A program made the translations under genes and the position numbers. From Alkalimonas cellulosilytica (GTDB lineage: Bacteria; Pseudomonadota; Gammaproteobacteria; Enterobacterales; Alteromonadaceae), in the NCBI RefSeq assembly GCF_036325985.1, contig NZ_JAUHLI010000013.1, forward strand, positions 71,072 through 135,071: 64,000 bases of DNA, written 5' to 3'. Each line of letters opens with the position of its first letter. Within the stretch, counting starts at the first letter, position 1. Under the pieces are notes generated by a model. That model did no database searches. It was not told the DNA's origin and saw nothing but the letters and a program-made list of their open reading frames with translations. Shown here one piece after another: positions 27,021 to 35,615 of this stretch.

Positions 27021-27047
27021 AATATTTTAAGAGCACTAACGTGCTCT
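27021..27047 (-). terminator. Terminator overlapping the ompA-like stop codon
   Basis: Minus-strand hairpin AGAGCAC-GTTA-GTGCTCT followed by TTAAAATATT. The 5' arm contains the last codons and the loop holds part of the TAG stop, so the terminator is built into the end of the gene. Confidence 0.7.
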
Positions 27048-28049
27048 GATTTCAACCAGTTCAACGCGCCGGTTCAAACTGCGGCCAGCTTCATTCCGGT
27101 TGCTGGCAATTGGCGCCATCATGCCAGCCCCGGAGGCTTGTAACCGGGCCGGGTCGACGTTATGCCGTTGTTGTAAGTAGCTGACCACTGCTGTTGCACG
27201 TTGTAGTGAAAGTCTGAGGTTGTAGTCAAAGTCACCAACATCATCAGTATGGCCAACCACCAGCAGCTTCAACTCGGGTTGTTCTTGCAGCAAGGTAGCT
27301 ATGGTGCTCAGGCTGTCGGCAGATTCTGGCAAAATCTCATCGCTGTCAAATGCAAAGAGTATATCCTGAATGGCAACGCGGCCACTTTCTATCAGACTGT
27401 CTGCCATTTCGTTCGATGTAAGTGGCCGGTGCTCCATACTGACTTCCATGGCTTCTTCGGTCACTACATTAACAGTCACACCAGTACCGCGGGGGTTGTT
27501 ACCGGCAAATAGGTAAGTAGAAACACTGACCGTAAGTGCTTCAGCTGGCTTTTGCGCCAAGATGTAATAAACATTTTGCCGAACCTGGATTGGGCCATTG
27601 GCAGCGAGGTGCCGGTGTTGAGTCAGGAAGTTAGCACTGCGTCCGGCGCTTACCAGCTCATCACCCTCACCACTAAACAGGATGTCAAAACCCTGCTCTT
27701 CTAGCGTATGAAGATAACTGCGATGAACCCGCAAAGGACTGATATCAGGATCTGTGAACTCATAGATCATTCTCAGATGCTCGCCTTCTACGGTCAAATC
27801 TGCAGAGTAGGCTCTGGTTCTTAAATCCAGAGCTCCTGCGGGTAGCATCACTTGTGCAAAGTCGTCTCTTTCAAAAGTACGAATAAATGATCCCGCGACT
27901 CGTTTCACCGCGGGATGATCACCAGCACCGTCGACGTCCTGGCGGTTATCAGCCTTAGCGCTATAACTGAATAGGAGTAGTCCGGTCAGCGCGATAATTA
28001 AAGGTAAAAGTAAATGGCGTTTTGAATAGGAGTATCTGAATGACATCAT
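27036..28049 (-). CDS. OmpA-family protein with DUF4892-like N-terminus
   Basis: 337 aa: signal peptide to about residue 33 (SAKA), a region like DUF4892 (DGAGDHPAVKRVAGSF, ALDLRTRAYSADLTVEGE) and a C-terminal OmpA/Pal peptidoglycan-binding domain (about residues 225-335) with FAFDSDEILPES, VVGHTDDVGD, NLRLSLQRA and NRRVELVEI. It should sit in the outer membrane or periplasm and hold peptidoglycan. RBS AAGGAAG precedes ATG 28049. A 3' fragment of this gene is repeated at 23011-23083. Confidence 0.85.
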   Translation of the reverse strand: MMSFRYSYSKRHLLLPLIIALTGLLLFSYSAKADNRQDVDGAGDHPAVKRVAGSFIRTFERDDFAQVMLPAGALDLRTRAYSADLTVEGEHLRMIYEFTDPDISPLRVHRSYLHTLEEQGFDILFSGEGDELVSAGRSANFLTQHRHLAANGPIQVRQNVYYILAQKPAEALTVSVSTYLFAGNNPRGTGVTVNVVTEEAMEVSMEHRPLTSNEMADSLIESGRVAIQDILFAFDSDEILPESADSLSTIATLLQEQPELKLLVVGHTDDVGDFDYNLRLSLQRATAVVSYLQQRHNVDPARLQASGAGMMAPIASNRNEAGRSLNRRVELVEIRAR

Positions 28050-28246
28050 GCAATCTTCCTTGGTTTGGTCATTATTGCTGAATTATCTAATGCAGCGGTA
28101 TAAATAATAAGCATACACACTAATATCGCTGGTATCAAAGGCAAAGGGGGAAGAGCTGATTAATACGCCTGCGTTTTATCCATGCCCGATAACACGGTAC
28201 CGGAACTTCGATACCGCATTGTTGTAACTGTACTTTGCAGTAACAC

Positions 28247-29107
28247 TCACAATAGGATCTGGCTAAAACCTTGTAGCCCCTGCTCCAGCGTGCGTTGCAA
28301 GTCGTCCGTATGGTCTCTTTCAACAAAAGCATGCTGCAAACCCGCCAGGCTGCTTTGTGCTGCTATAGGAGCAAAATCAATGATGCCTTGGCCAAGATCT
28401 GCAAAGCCACCATCGGCTGCCATATCTTTTAAGTGCCAGAGCGGGAAGCGACCGGGATGCTGCTTGAACAGTAATGGCATGTCCACCTGTACTTTTGCTG
28501 CCCAATAAATATCCAGCTCCATTTTTAGGCTGTGTGCACTGGTTTGCTGCAACAATACCTCATAAGGTGTGGTGCCGTTGGTCGGGATAAACTCAAAGTC
28601 ATGATTGTGGTAGGCAAGTTGAACCCCAGCAGTTTGAAACTGTTCACCTATACGGTTTAATTGCTCTGCCAGGTTCAGGTAGCTGGTAATCCCATCGGCA
28701 CGCTCATGATCGTGCAGGTAGGCAAGCACCACGTAGCTATGCCCTAAGGTCAGGGCTTCTTCCAAAACCTTGCTGGGTGAACTGAGTAAGGGCTGCAACA
28801 GGGTATGTCCGGCTGGCGCTCTTAGCTTAAAGTCTGCTAACCATGCGGCGAGGGTGCTGGCCGGGTGATCGAACAGGCCGGCAAACTCCACCTCTTGGTA
28901 ACCAAGGTTGGCAATGAGTTGTAAAGTGCTGCGAACATCCTGCTGCATCAACTCTCTAACGGTAAATAACTGCAAGCCGGGCCGAAAACCTTGGCCAGCG
29001 AATCCCAGGCCAGGCAGCATGGTTGTACTGACGATTAAACCTGAGCCCGCCACTAGCTTTAAAAAGTGGCGACGAGCCGCATTTTGGGGCGAAGTTGCTG
29101 TAGGCAT
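28247..29107 (-). CDS. Tat-exported sugar phosphate isomerase/epimerase-like protein
   Basis: 286 aa with a twin-arginine signal (AARRHFLKLVAG, Arg12-Arg13) and an AP-endonuclease-2-type TIM barrel. Metal-site segments are visible: QEVEFAGLFDHP, LAYHNHDFEF, KMELDIYWA and WHLKDMA. Members isomerise or cleave sugars or related polyols; being exported suggests a periplasmic substrate. RBS AGGAG at proper spacing. Stands alone, divergent from the chemoreceptor gene. Confidence 0.85.
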   Translation of the reverse strand: MPTATSPQNAARRHFLKLVAGSGLIVSTTMLPGLGFAGQGFRPGLQLFTVRELMQQDVRSTLQLIANLGYQEVEFAGLFDHPASTLAAWLADFKLRAPAGHTLLQPLLSSPSKVLEEALTLGHSYVVLAYLHDHERADGITSYLNLAEQLNRIGEQFQTAGVQLAYHNHDFEFIPTNGTTPYEVLLQQTSAHSLKMELDIYWAAKVQVDMPLLFKQHPGRFPLWHLKDMAADGGFADLGQGIIDFAPIAAQSSLAGLQHAFVERDHTDDLQRTLEQGLQGFSQILL

Positions 29108-29252
29108 GTGCTGCTCCTATGTCGTATGAAGGCTGTGTTGTGAGGTGCTTCTACTGGCAATCTTTTACGCTATGTTCAACAGCTTTAAACTCCTTGACTA
29201 ATGTAATCGCTTTCATCATGCTGAGCGAATAATTAATTATTCAAAGGCATGC

Positions 29253-30578
29253 ATGACGATGTTTGGTGTAAAAAAGTTACGCTTGGAAAATGAATCGCTA
29301 CGCCAAGAAATTGCCTCAATAAAGCAAATCAGTGTGGCTGTCAGTGCCGAGATGTTGCGATTGGATTTAACCCGCAATGGCCAGGTTGTATCCGTAAATC
29401 AGAACTTTGAGCAGGAGATTGGCCTTTCTGGTACGCAAGTGCAAGGAAAGCCTATGAAGGAACTGGTCCCTGCAGCGCTTCGCAGCACGGATCATTACAA
29501 GAAACTGGTCGCTGCCCTCAATGAAGGCAAAGTCTGGATCGGTGCCTGGCAAGTTGCAAATGCCAATGGTCAGCAATTTTGGTTGCGTGCTGCTGTCTGC
29601 CCGGTAAGGAACCTGGATGACAAGCTGGAGCGTTTTGAGGTCTATGCAACGAACTTAACCCGTACCATTGAAACGTCCCATCAGCACGAAAGTGTGATGA
29701 AAGCGATGCTTCGTTCTACCGCCATGATTGAGTTTGATATGGATGGCCATGTGTTAACTGCCAATGATCTTTTCCTCGGTGCCATGGGCTACCGGTTAGA
29801 GGATATCAAGGGTAAGCACCATCGGATGTTTTGTGCGCCTGAAATCTACAATCACAAAGATTATCAGCTTTTTTGGCAACGTCTTCGCAGTGGTCAATTT
29901 TTTTCAGAGCGTTACGCACGTGTCGATAGTGCTGGACGCGAGGTTTGGCTGCAAGCGTCTTACAACCCCATCAAAAATGTGCAGGGTGAATACGACAAGG
30001 TGGTTAAATTTGCCACTTTGATTACGGACGAAGTAGAGCAGGAGCGTGAAGTAACCGCTACTGCACAAGTTGCTTTTGACAGCTCTCAGCAAACGGATAG
30101 CAGCACTAAGGAAGGGATCCGAGTGGTGAGTGAAACAGCGGCAATGCTGCAACAGCTTGAAGTGGAGATGGGGAAAGCCGCTGAAATTATTCATGGGCTG
30201 GACAAGCAATCGGAAGTTATCGGAACCATTATTCAAAGTATCAGCAGTATTGCGGATCAAACTAACTTGCTGGCACTGAATGCTGCTATTGAAGCAGCCA
30301 GAGCTGGGGAGCAAGGCCGGGGGTTTGCCGTGGTAGCGGATGAAGTTCGGCAACTGGCCTCACGCACCAGCGCTGCCACAGTAGAGATTGTGGATGTGGT
30401 TGGTAAAAACCAGCAGCTGGCAGCAAATGCTGTGGAGTTAATTCAAGGTAGCCAAGCCCAAACTCAGGATGTGACTGAGCTGGTCAACCAGGCAAGAGCC
30501 GTGATTGACCAAATCCAAAGCAACGCACAAAACGTGGTAGATGCAGTAACGAAGCTTTCCCAAAGATTACAGCACTAG
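29253..30578 (+). CDS. Soluble methyl-accepting chemotaxis protein with two PAS domains
   Basis: 441 aa without membrane helices. A short N-terminal coiled coil (KKLRLENESLRQEI) leads into two PAS domains (about residues 35-135 and 150-260, LTANDLFLGAMGYRLEDIKG in the second) and a signalling domain whose hairpin tip is recognisable (TNLLALNAAIEAARAGEQGR). The architecture equals BdlA/Aer-type cytoplasmic sensors of redox state or metabolism that drive CheA. The signalling domain is short (about 170 residues), as in BdlA. AAGG lies 5 bp before ATG 29253. Confidence 0.88.
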   Translation: MTMFGVKKLRLENESLRQEIASIKQISVAVSAEMLRLDLTRNGQVVSVNQNFEQEIGLSGTQVQGKPMKELVPAALRSTDHYKKLVAALNEGKVWIGAWQVANANGQQFWLRAAVCPVRNLDDKLERFEVYATNLTRTIETSHQHESVMKAMLRSTAMIEFDMDGHVLTANDLFLGAMGYRLEDIKGKHHRMFCAPEIYNHKDYQLFWQRLRSGQFFSERYARVDSAGREVWLQASYNPIKNVQGEYDKVVKFATLITDEVEQEREVTATAQVAFDSSQQTDSSTKEGIRVVSETAAMLQQLEVEMGKAAEIIHGLDKQSEVIGTIIQSISSIADQTNLLALNAAIEAARAGEQGRGFAVVADEVRQLASRTSAATVEIVDVVGKNQQLAANAVELIQGSQAQTQDVTELVNQARAVIDQIQSNAQNVVDAVTKLSQRLQH

Positions 30579-30587
30579 GTTGAACTG

Positions 30588-30613
30588 GTCGGGGTCTTTA
30601 GAAAGGCCTCGAC
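30588..30613 (+). terminator. Strong hairpin after the chemoreceptor gene
   Basis: A 12-bp inverted repeat with two G-T pairs (GTCGGGGTCTTT / AAAGGCCTCGAC, 2-nt centre) begins 10 bp after the stop. No T-run follows, so it is a weak candidate terminator. Confidence 0.4.
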
Positions 30614-30663
30614 TTGCCTTAACGGTATAATCGGCTGTGATTATTGGATTGGAAACTTCAAAC

Positions 30664-31179
30664 ATGAACATTCGTTTTGCTACCCATGACGACTTCGAAC
30701 AGATCTGGCCAATTTTTCATGCCATTGCTGCAGCTGGCGAGACCTATGCCTTTGCCAAGGACATCAGCAAAGAGGAAGCCAGACAGCTGTGGCTGCTCAC
30801 GCCAAGGCAAACCTTTGTAGCGGAAGATGAAGGCCAGATCCTTGGCACTTACTATTTGAAAACCAACCAGGCTGGACCTGGCAGCCATGTCTGCAATTGC
30901 GGTTATATGGTGGCAGCAACTGCCAGAGGGCGAGGGCTTGCGACTGCCATGTGCGAGCACTCACAACAACAAGCGAAAGCACTGGGCTATCAGGCGATGC
31001 AGTTTAATTTTGTCGCATCCAGTAATGAAGGCGCCGTCCGATTGTGGCAAAAGCTTGGGTTTGCCATTGTAGGCCGATTACCCAGGGCGTTTAACCATCC
31101 ATCGTTAGGGTTGGTTGATGCGCTGGTGCTGTACAAGTGGCTATCAGCTTCTGAACCTACCAGCGGATCTTGCCGGTAA
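30664..31179 (+). CDS. GNAT family N-acetyltransferase
   Basis: 171 aa. The acetyl-CoA site motif ATARGRGLATAMCEH (about residues 88-102) and the C-terminal NEGAVRLWQKLGFAIVG are typical of GNAT enzymes; substrate unknown. ATG 30664 has GGAAA upstream and starts the conserved fold (MNIRFATHDDFEQI). Its last 23 bp overlap the convergent Mpo1-like gene. Confidence 0.88.
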   Translation: MNIRFATHDDFEQIWPIFHAIAAAGETYAFAKDISKEEARQLWLLTPRQTFVAEDEGQILGTYYLKTNQAGPGSHVCNCGYMVAATARGRGLATAMCEHSQQQAKALGYQAMQFNFVASSNEGAVRLWQKLGFAIVGRLPRAFNHPSLGLVDALVLYKWLSASEPTSGSCR

Positions 31180-31477
31180 GCACATCTTTAAACATCACCC
31201 AGTCGCCCATCAGACTGTACAGTGGGTATTTAAAGGTGGCCGGTTTGTTGTGCTCAAAGAAGAAATGCCCGACCCAGGCAAAACCATAGCCTATGACCGG
31301 CAAAAGCCACAGCAGCTTCCAACTGGCAGTGACTAGGGCGATTGCGACAATCAGTAACACCAGAGCGCTGCCAATCACGTGCAAACGACGGCAGGTTTGG
31401 TTTTGGTGTTCTGCCAGATAATAGGGATAAAACTCGCGGAAGCTGCGAAATGGGTGCAGTTGTTCAGCCTGGGGCAT
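31157..31477 (-). CDS. Mpo1-like (DUF962) membrane protein
   Basis: 106 aa. The DUF962 layout is clear: FREFYPYYLAEHQNQTCRRLHVIG with the His of NxxCRxxH, two membrane helices, and GHFFFEHNKPATFKYPLYSL with conserved His residues. In yeast Mpo1 is an Fe(II)-dependent dioxygenase acting on 2-hydroxy fatty acids; the bacterial role is unproven. It overlaps the GNAT 3' end by 23 bp tail to tail. Confidence 0.9.
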   Translation of the reverse strand: MPQAEQLHPFRSFREFYPYYLAEHQNQTCRRLHVIGSALVLLIVAIALVTASWKLLWLLPVIGYGFAWVGHFFFEHNKPATFKYPLYSLMGDWVMFKDVLTGKIRW

Positions 31478-31497
31478 AGAAAACTCCTGAGTTTATG

Positions 31498-31743
31498 TTA
31501 CCAAAAAAATAATAGAGTACAGCCAAGCGCTAACGCCGCAAAGATCCAGCCCATACGGCGCAGGTCGCCGATGATCACTTCTTTTTGTGCCAGCAGCTCG
31601 CGCAGTTCATGGCTATCCAGCGTACCACAATCCGGGCATTTGGCCTTGATATGGTGATTGTAGAGCAAGCCACAGCGTTTGCAGGGGCTTTTCTGACGCA
31701 TTTCGCGTATCCAGCGGAGCCGGTCTTCAATATACAGTGGCAT
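31498..31743 (-). CDS. Small zinc-ribbon membrane protein
   Basis: 81 aa: MPLYIEDRLRWIREMRQ, then a CxxC...CxxC zinc ribbon (CKRC at about residue 22, CPDC about residue 37), a helical linker and one C-terminal membrane helix (IFAALALGCTLLFFW). The start at 31743 overlaps the stop of the YciI-like gene (TAATG), so it is translationally coupled. Function unknown. Confidence 0.75.
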   Translation of the reverse strand: MPLYIEDRLRWIREMRQKSPCKRCGLLYNHHIKAKCPDCGTLDSHELRELLAQKEVIIGDLRRMGWIFAALALGCTLLFFW

Positions 31744-32042
31744 TAGTCGGGCCTGATAATCGCCATATCGCCGACGACCGTGTTCCATGGGCGCACTTCC
31801 CAGCGACCCACCAGGCCATGGCGAACATAAGGATCCTGCTCAGCAAAACGCTCAGCTACCGCCGGGCTGTCGCCCTGAAATAACAGCACAGCGCCATCGA
31901 CCGGATCGGCCAGAGCACCAGCGAGCACTAAATCACCTCTGGCATGGGCGGCTTTGGCATAGGCCAGATGCTGACCACGCCAGGCTTCGCGTCGCTGTAC
32001 GTAATCTTCGACCAGATCACGGTAAAACAGTAAGTAATGCAT
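31743..32042 (-). CDS. YciI family protein
   Basis: 99 aa with the YciI fold signature: MHYLLFYRDL start, RGQHLAYAKAAHARGDLVLAGAL with the His used as general acid, VLLFQGDSPAVAERFAEQDPYVRHGLV and WEVRPWNTVVG. These small dimeric ferredoxin-like enzymes or binding proteins have mostly unknown substrates. Its stop overlaps the next gene's start. Confidence 0.9.
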   Translation of the reverse strand: MHYLLFYRDLVEDYVQRREAWRGQHLAYAKAAHARGDLVLAGALADPVDGAVLLFQGDSPAVAERFAEQDPYVRHGLVGRWEVRPWNTVVGDMAIIRPD

Positions 32043-32118
32043 CCACTTTCTCCATCAGGCTCACCAGCTTTATCATACTGTGCTCGATTGCAAGCGCAAG
32101 GGGTGGTTGACGCTGCTG

Positions 32119-33195
32119 TTATTTTGCTGAGTGCTGAACTTGTTGCACTACTTGCCTGGCCAGTGCCCGTGCTGTGGTCCATTTACCACCGCTGACCGTT
32201 AACAGCTGCTGTTGCCAATGCAGGCTGTATTCCCGGCTGGCTCGGCTGCTGTCGCTACTGCTTTTTAATAAGGGCCGCACACCAGCAAAGCTGCCAAGAA
32301 TATCGGCAGGCTGTACCTGGGGCTGAAAGTACCGGTTGTACGCCATCAGCAACTCATCCCGTTCGGCTTCGGAGCAGGCAATTGGCTCGTGCAGCTGCTG
32401 CCGGACTTCGGTAGTACCAAGCAAACATTGGTGCTGGTAAGGCAGGGCAAAGACGATGCGACGACTACCCGGGACTTCCAGCATATGGCCGTAGCGGCCC
32501 AGGCTTGGCAGCAGCAGATGACTGCCACGTACCAGATCGAGTGACTGCTGTACAGGCAGCCCGGATTGCTGCAACAAGGCTTCGCTCCATGGTCCTGCGA
32601 CATTGATGATGCGATCAAAGGTTTGCCAGCCGGTACTTAGCAGCAGTTCGCCGTGAGCGGCCAGTTTCAGTACTGGTTGGTGCTCAAAAATAGTGACCCC
32701 GGCCTTGCGACATTTGGCCGCAACCCAAAGCCCTAGCTGATAGTCATCCATCTGGCCATCAAAAAACAAATAAGCGCCTTGCAAGCCTTCGGCTGCCAGC
32801 TGTGGTGAGCAGCGCAGGGTTTGCGCGGCAGTCAGCCAGCGATGACGTCCAATGCCTTTGCGGCCGGCAAAGAAATCATACAGCACCAGGCCGATTTTCA
32901 ATTGCCAGCGTGGACGTCTGCCCTGGCGGTACAGCGGGTACAGCAGTGGAATGCGCCGGGTCAGCTGGCTGGTTTTATTCAGCCACCAGCGCCGCTCCTG
33001 CAAGGCTTCACGCACCAGGCGAAACTCGCCTTGCTCAAGGTAACGCAGGCCGCCGTGCAACAGCTTGGAGGACGCCCGGCTGGTAGCCTGCATCAGGGCA
33101 TCGCGCTCGAACAACTGCACCTGATGACCCGCTTTTGCCAGCTCCCAGGCAGTGCATAACCCATTGATACCGCCGCCGATCACTGCGATGCGCAT
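32119..33195 (-). CDS. FAD-dependent oxidoreductase, glycerol-3-phosphate dehydrogenase-like
   Basis: 358-aa DAO-fold flavoprotein: N-terminal dinucleotide site MRIAVIGGGINGLCTAWELA, then ASSKLLHGGLRYLEQGEF as in GlpD, and C-terminal GKWTTARALARQV. It lacks the C-terminal helical domain of GlpD (about 500 aa), so it may oxidise another hydroxy or amino acid; GlpD itself is unlikely. ATG 33195 follows the pirin gene by 11 bp. Confidence 0.8.
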   Translation of the reverse strand: MRIAVIGGGINGLCTAWELAKAGHQVQLFERDALMQATSRASSKLLHGGLRYLEQGEFRLVREALQERRWWLNKTSQLTRRIPLLYPLYRQGRRPRWQLKIGLVLYDFFAGRKGIGRHRWLTAAQTLRCSPQLAAEGLQGAYLFFDGQMDDYQLGLWVAAKCRKAGVTIFEHQPVLKLAAHGELLLSTGWQTFDRIINVAGPWSEALLQQSGLPVQQSLDLVRGSHLLLPSLGRYGHMLEVPGSRRIVFALPYQHQCLLGTTEVRQQLHEPIACSEAERDELLMAYNRYFQPQVQPADILGSFAGVRPLLKSSSDSSRASREYSLHWQQQLLTVSGGKWTTARALARQVVQQVQHSAK

Positions 33196-33206
33196 GATGT
33201 GTCCAA

Positions 33207-34121
33207 TTAGGTTGGGAATGGGATCCATTCCGCTTCATCGCCCGGTACTTTGGGGAAGCGGCCCTGTTGCCAGTCTTGCTTAGCCTGCTCAAGCCGCTCT
33301 TTGCGGCTGGAGACAAAATTCCACTCCATGTAGCGCTTGCCAATGGCTTCACCACCAATCAGGGCAATACGACTGGGCTTTGTCGCTGTGATCTGCACGC
33401 CTTCGGCATCGCCAAGTACTACCAGTTGGTGGGCTGTCACTGGGCTATCTTGCAGCTGCAATTGGCCACTGGCAAGGTAGAGACCACGCTCCGGGCTGTT
33501 TGGCAGCGTCAGGCTCTGGCCTGGCTCTAACTCTGCCTCAAGGTACAGAGTTTGGTAGAAAGTTTTGACCGGTGACGTCAGGCCATAGGCTTTGCCAATC
33601 AGCACCCGCACCGGTACGTCATCGACCATAGTGCCTGGGATACTGCTAGCCGGGTAATGGTAAAAAGCCGGTTCAATTTCTTCATCCGCTTCAGGCAGTG
33701 CCATCCACAGCTGCAGGCCATGCAACCGGTGATCGCGGGCGGTCACTTCCGGGCGCTCACGCTCGGAGTGCACGATGCCTTTGCCTGCCACCATCAGGTT
33801 GATATCACCCGGGGTGATCGGCTGATAACTGCCCAGCGAATCGCGGTGCAAAATCTCACCTTCAAACAGATAGGTCACGGTTGCCAGATTCACATGCGGG
33901 TGGGGCCGGACATTGATGCCGCTGCCAGCGGCAAATTCGGCCACGCCCATTTCATCAAAAAAAATCCAGGGGCCGATGCTGCGCCGTTCACGCACCGGCA
34001 GACTGCGCCGGACAGAGAATCCACCCAGATCTTTTGGCTTTGGGTCGATAATCAGCTCGATAGCGGCGCAGCCGTGCCGTATGCTGCAATCGGACTCCGG
34101 CTGTTTGTCTGTTGTACTCAT
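33207..34121 (-). CDS. Pirin family protein
   Basis: 304-aa bicupin pirin. Metal-binding cupin segments are visible in the N-terminal half: GINVRPHPHVNLATVTYLFEG and GIVHSERERPE, with the SLPVRERRSIGPW start of the core. Pirins are iron-dependent quercetinases or redox regulators. ATG 34121 has GAGG 6 bp upstream. It follows another pirin gene by 43 bp, an unusual pairing. Confidence 0.9.
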   Translation of the reverse strand: MSTTDKQPESDCSIRHGCAAIELIIDPKPKDLGGFSVRRSLPVRERRSIGPWIFFDEMGVAEFAAGSGINVRPHPHVNLATVTYLFEGEILHRDSLGSYQPITPGDINLMVAGKGIVHSERERPEVTARDHRLHGLQLWMALPEADEEIEPAFYHYPASSIPGTMVDDVPVRVLIGKAYGLTSPVKTFYQTLYLEAELEPGQSLTLPNSPERGLYLASGQLQLQDSPVTAHQLVVLGDAEGVQITATKPSRIALIGGEAIGKRYMEWNFVSSRKERLEQAKQDWQQGRFPKVPGDEAEWIPFPT

Positions 34122-34164
34122 ACCATCCTCACTTGCTGGGCTTTGTGCACAGCGTTGCTTAAAT

Positions 34165-34869
34165 TTAGGTGCTAAGGCCTGGCAAATCAAACCACAAGGC
34201 ATGCACCAGCCCAGAGCTGGCGATGGCGGGTGTTGCTGACTGATCCACCAGCTTGATACCATCACCTGGCTGGAGTTGCTCGTCAGCCAGGCTGAGCTCA
34301 CCGGCGATCAGATGCAGGTAATAGGCCCGATTGGGTTGCATTGGCAGCTGCAGTTGCTGCTGCTCACTCAGCCGTAACTGCGACACGCTGGCATCTTGCC
34401 TGATTTGTAAGGTACCATCGCGGCCATCCGGCGTGATCACTGGGGTCAGGCCCGGTTGATCGCCAAAGTGTTTTTGCTGATAGCCAGGAGCACCATCGAA
34501 CTGATTGGGCTCGATCCAAATCTGTAAAAAAGCCAGCTCATCCGCCCGGCTAGCGTTGTATTCACTGTGGTAAATCCCCCGGCCAGCGCTCATCAATTGG
34601 AACTCGCCGGCTGGCAGCACTTCTTCATTGCCGGCCGAGTCTTTATGGGCTATGGCGCCTTGCAGCACATAACTGATGATTTCCATATTGCGATGACCAT
34701 GGGTATCAAAGCCGGCACCAGCTGCCACTCTGTCGTCATTAATCACCCGCAGTTTGGAGAAACCCATCTGCTTTGGGTTGTAATAGTGGCCAAAGGAAAA
34801 GGTATGGCGGCTTTTCAGCCAGCCAAAACTGGCCCGGCCCCGCTCATGGCTTCGGATGACTTCAAACAT
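34165..34869 (-). CDS. Pirin family protein, YhhW-like
   Basis: 234 aa. Short pirin of the YhhW/YhaK type: MFEVIRSHERGRASFGWLKS, FSFGHYYNP, GAGFDTHGHRNMEIISYVLQ with metal His residues, GRGIYHSEYNAS. YhhW has quercetin 2,3-dioxygenase activity in vitro. First gene of a pirin-pirin-FAD oxidoreductase run on the minus strand. Confidence 0.92.
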   Translation of the reverse strand: MFEVIRSHERGRASFGWLKSRHTFSFGHYYNPKQMGFSKLRVINDDRVAAGAGFDTHGHRNMEIISYVLQGAIAHKDSAGNEEVLPAGEFQLMSAGRGIYHSEYNASRADELAFLQIWIEPNQFDGAPGYQQKHFGDQPGLTPVITPDGRDGTLQIRQDASVSQLRLSEQQQLQLPMQPNRAYYLHLIAGELSLADEQLQPGDGIKLVDQSATPAIASSGLVHALWFDLPGLST

Positions 34870-34995
34870 AAGGTGTTCCAATAGTGTTTTACACCTTACT
34901 ACTTTAGCTGGCTTGGCTGACAGAATATATCGGATAAAAATGAATCAATCGTTCGTTACTATCGAATTATAGAGTCAATTGCCTCGATGGGAGGT

Positions 34996-35562
34996 TCAGG
35001 GTTTAAACAACCAGCCAGCCAATAAAGGCACCAGCCGTGGCATCACCAGGTAAACCATCAGTCCCACAATAATGCCAGCACTGAGTAAGTGACGGATGCC
35101 CCAAAGCCCAAGTAGCGGCATGGCATCGAACAGCAACTGCAGCAGCGGTGGGATCAGCATGGTCAGCAGGCAAATCACTAGTGTGGTGAGCAGCCATTGC
35201 TTCCAGCGTACCGGATGTGGCGCTGGGCTATTAAGTGGCTGAAACCAGTGATCGATGCCGCTGGATATCTGCACGTTTTCCGGCAGCTGCAACAAAGATG
35301 CAACTTTGCCTATCAACTGCTGACGCTCATCAGATGCCAGCCAGTGCTTGGCATCGGCCTCGCTGGCAAAACGTACGGCAATCTCATAGCGCTGTAGCCC
35401 TTGATTTGGCTTTAAGATGGTCACGCCCTGATGGCCGGGAAATCCAGCGGCAACCTCGATAATGGTGGCCAGCCAGGATTCATAGCGGGCCTGCTGATTG
35501 GGATCGATCTGATGATGGATCAGGATGGAAGCACCAGTCTGAGGTTGCTGGGGTGACGACAT
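34996..35562 (-). CDS. Antibiotic-biosynthesis-monooxygenase-like membrane protein
   Basis: 188 aa. The first ~95 residues have the ABM ferredoxin-like fold (ILIHHQIDPNQQARYESWLA...GFPGHQGVTILKP...YEIAVRFASEADAKHWLAS); the remainder contains two membrane helices. Known family members with this layout are annotated as ABM-domain proteins of unknown role. CAGGAG lies 6 bp before ATG 35562. Confidence 0.82.
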   Translation of the reverse strand: MSSPQQPQTGASILIHHQIDPNQQARYESWLATIIEVAAGFPGHQGVTILKPNQGLQRYEIAVRFASEADAKHWLASDERQQLIGKVASLLQLPENVQISSGIDHWFQPLNSPAPHPVRWKQWLLTTLVICLLTMLIPPLLQLLFDAMPLLGLWGIRHLLSAGIIVGLMVYLVMPRLVPLLAGWLFKP

Positions 35563-35579
35563 ACTTGGCTCCTGCAAGA

Positions 35580-35602
35580 AGCCCAGCACAGCATGCTGGG
35601 CT
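35580..35602 (-). terminator. Palindromic hairpin between isochorismatase and ABM genes
   Basis: Perfect 9-bp inverted repeat AGCCCAGCA / TGCTGGGCT (5-nt loop) 13 bp beyond the isochorismatase stop. A weak T-rich tail (TCTTG) follows on the minus strand. It may end or attenuate readthrough. Confidence 0.5.
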
Positions 35603-35615
35603 ATCCTGTGACTGA

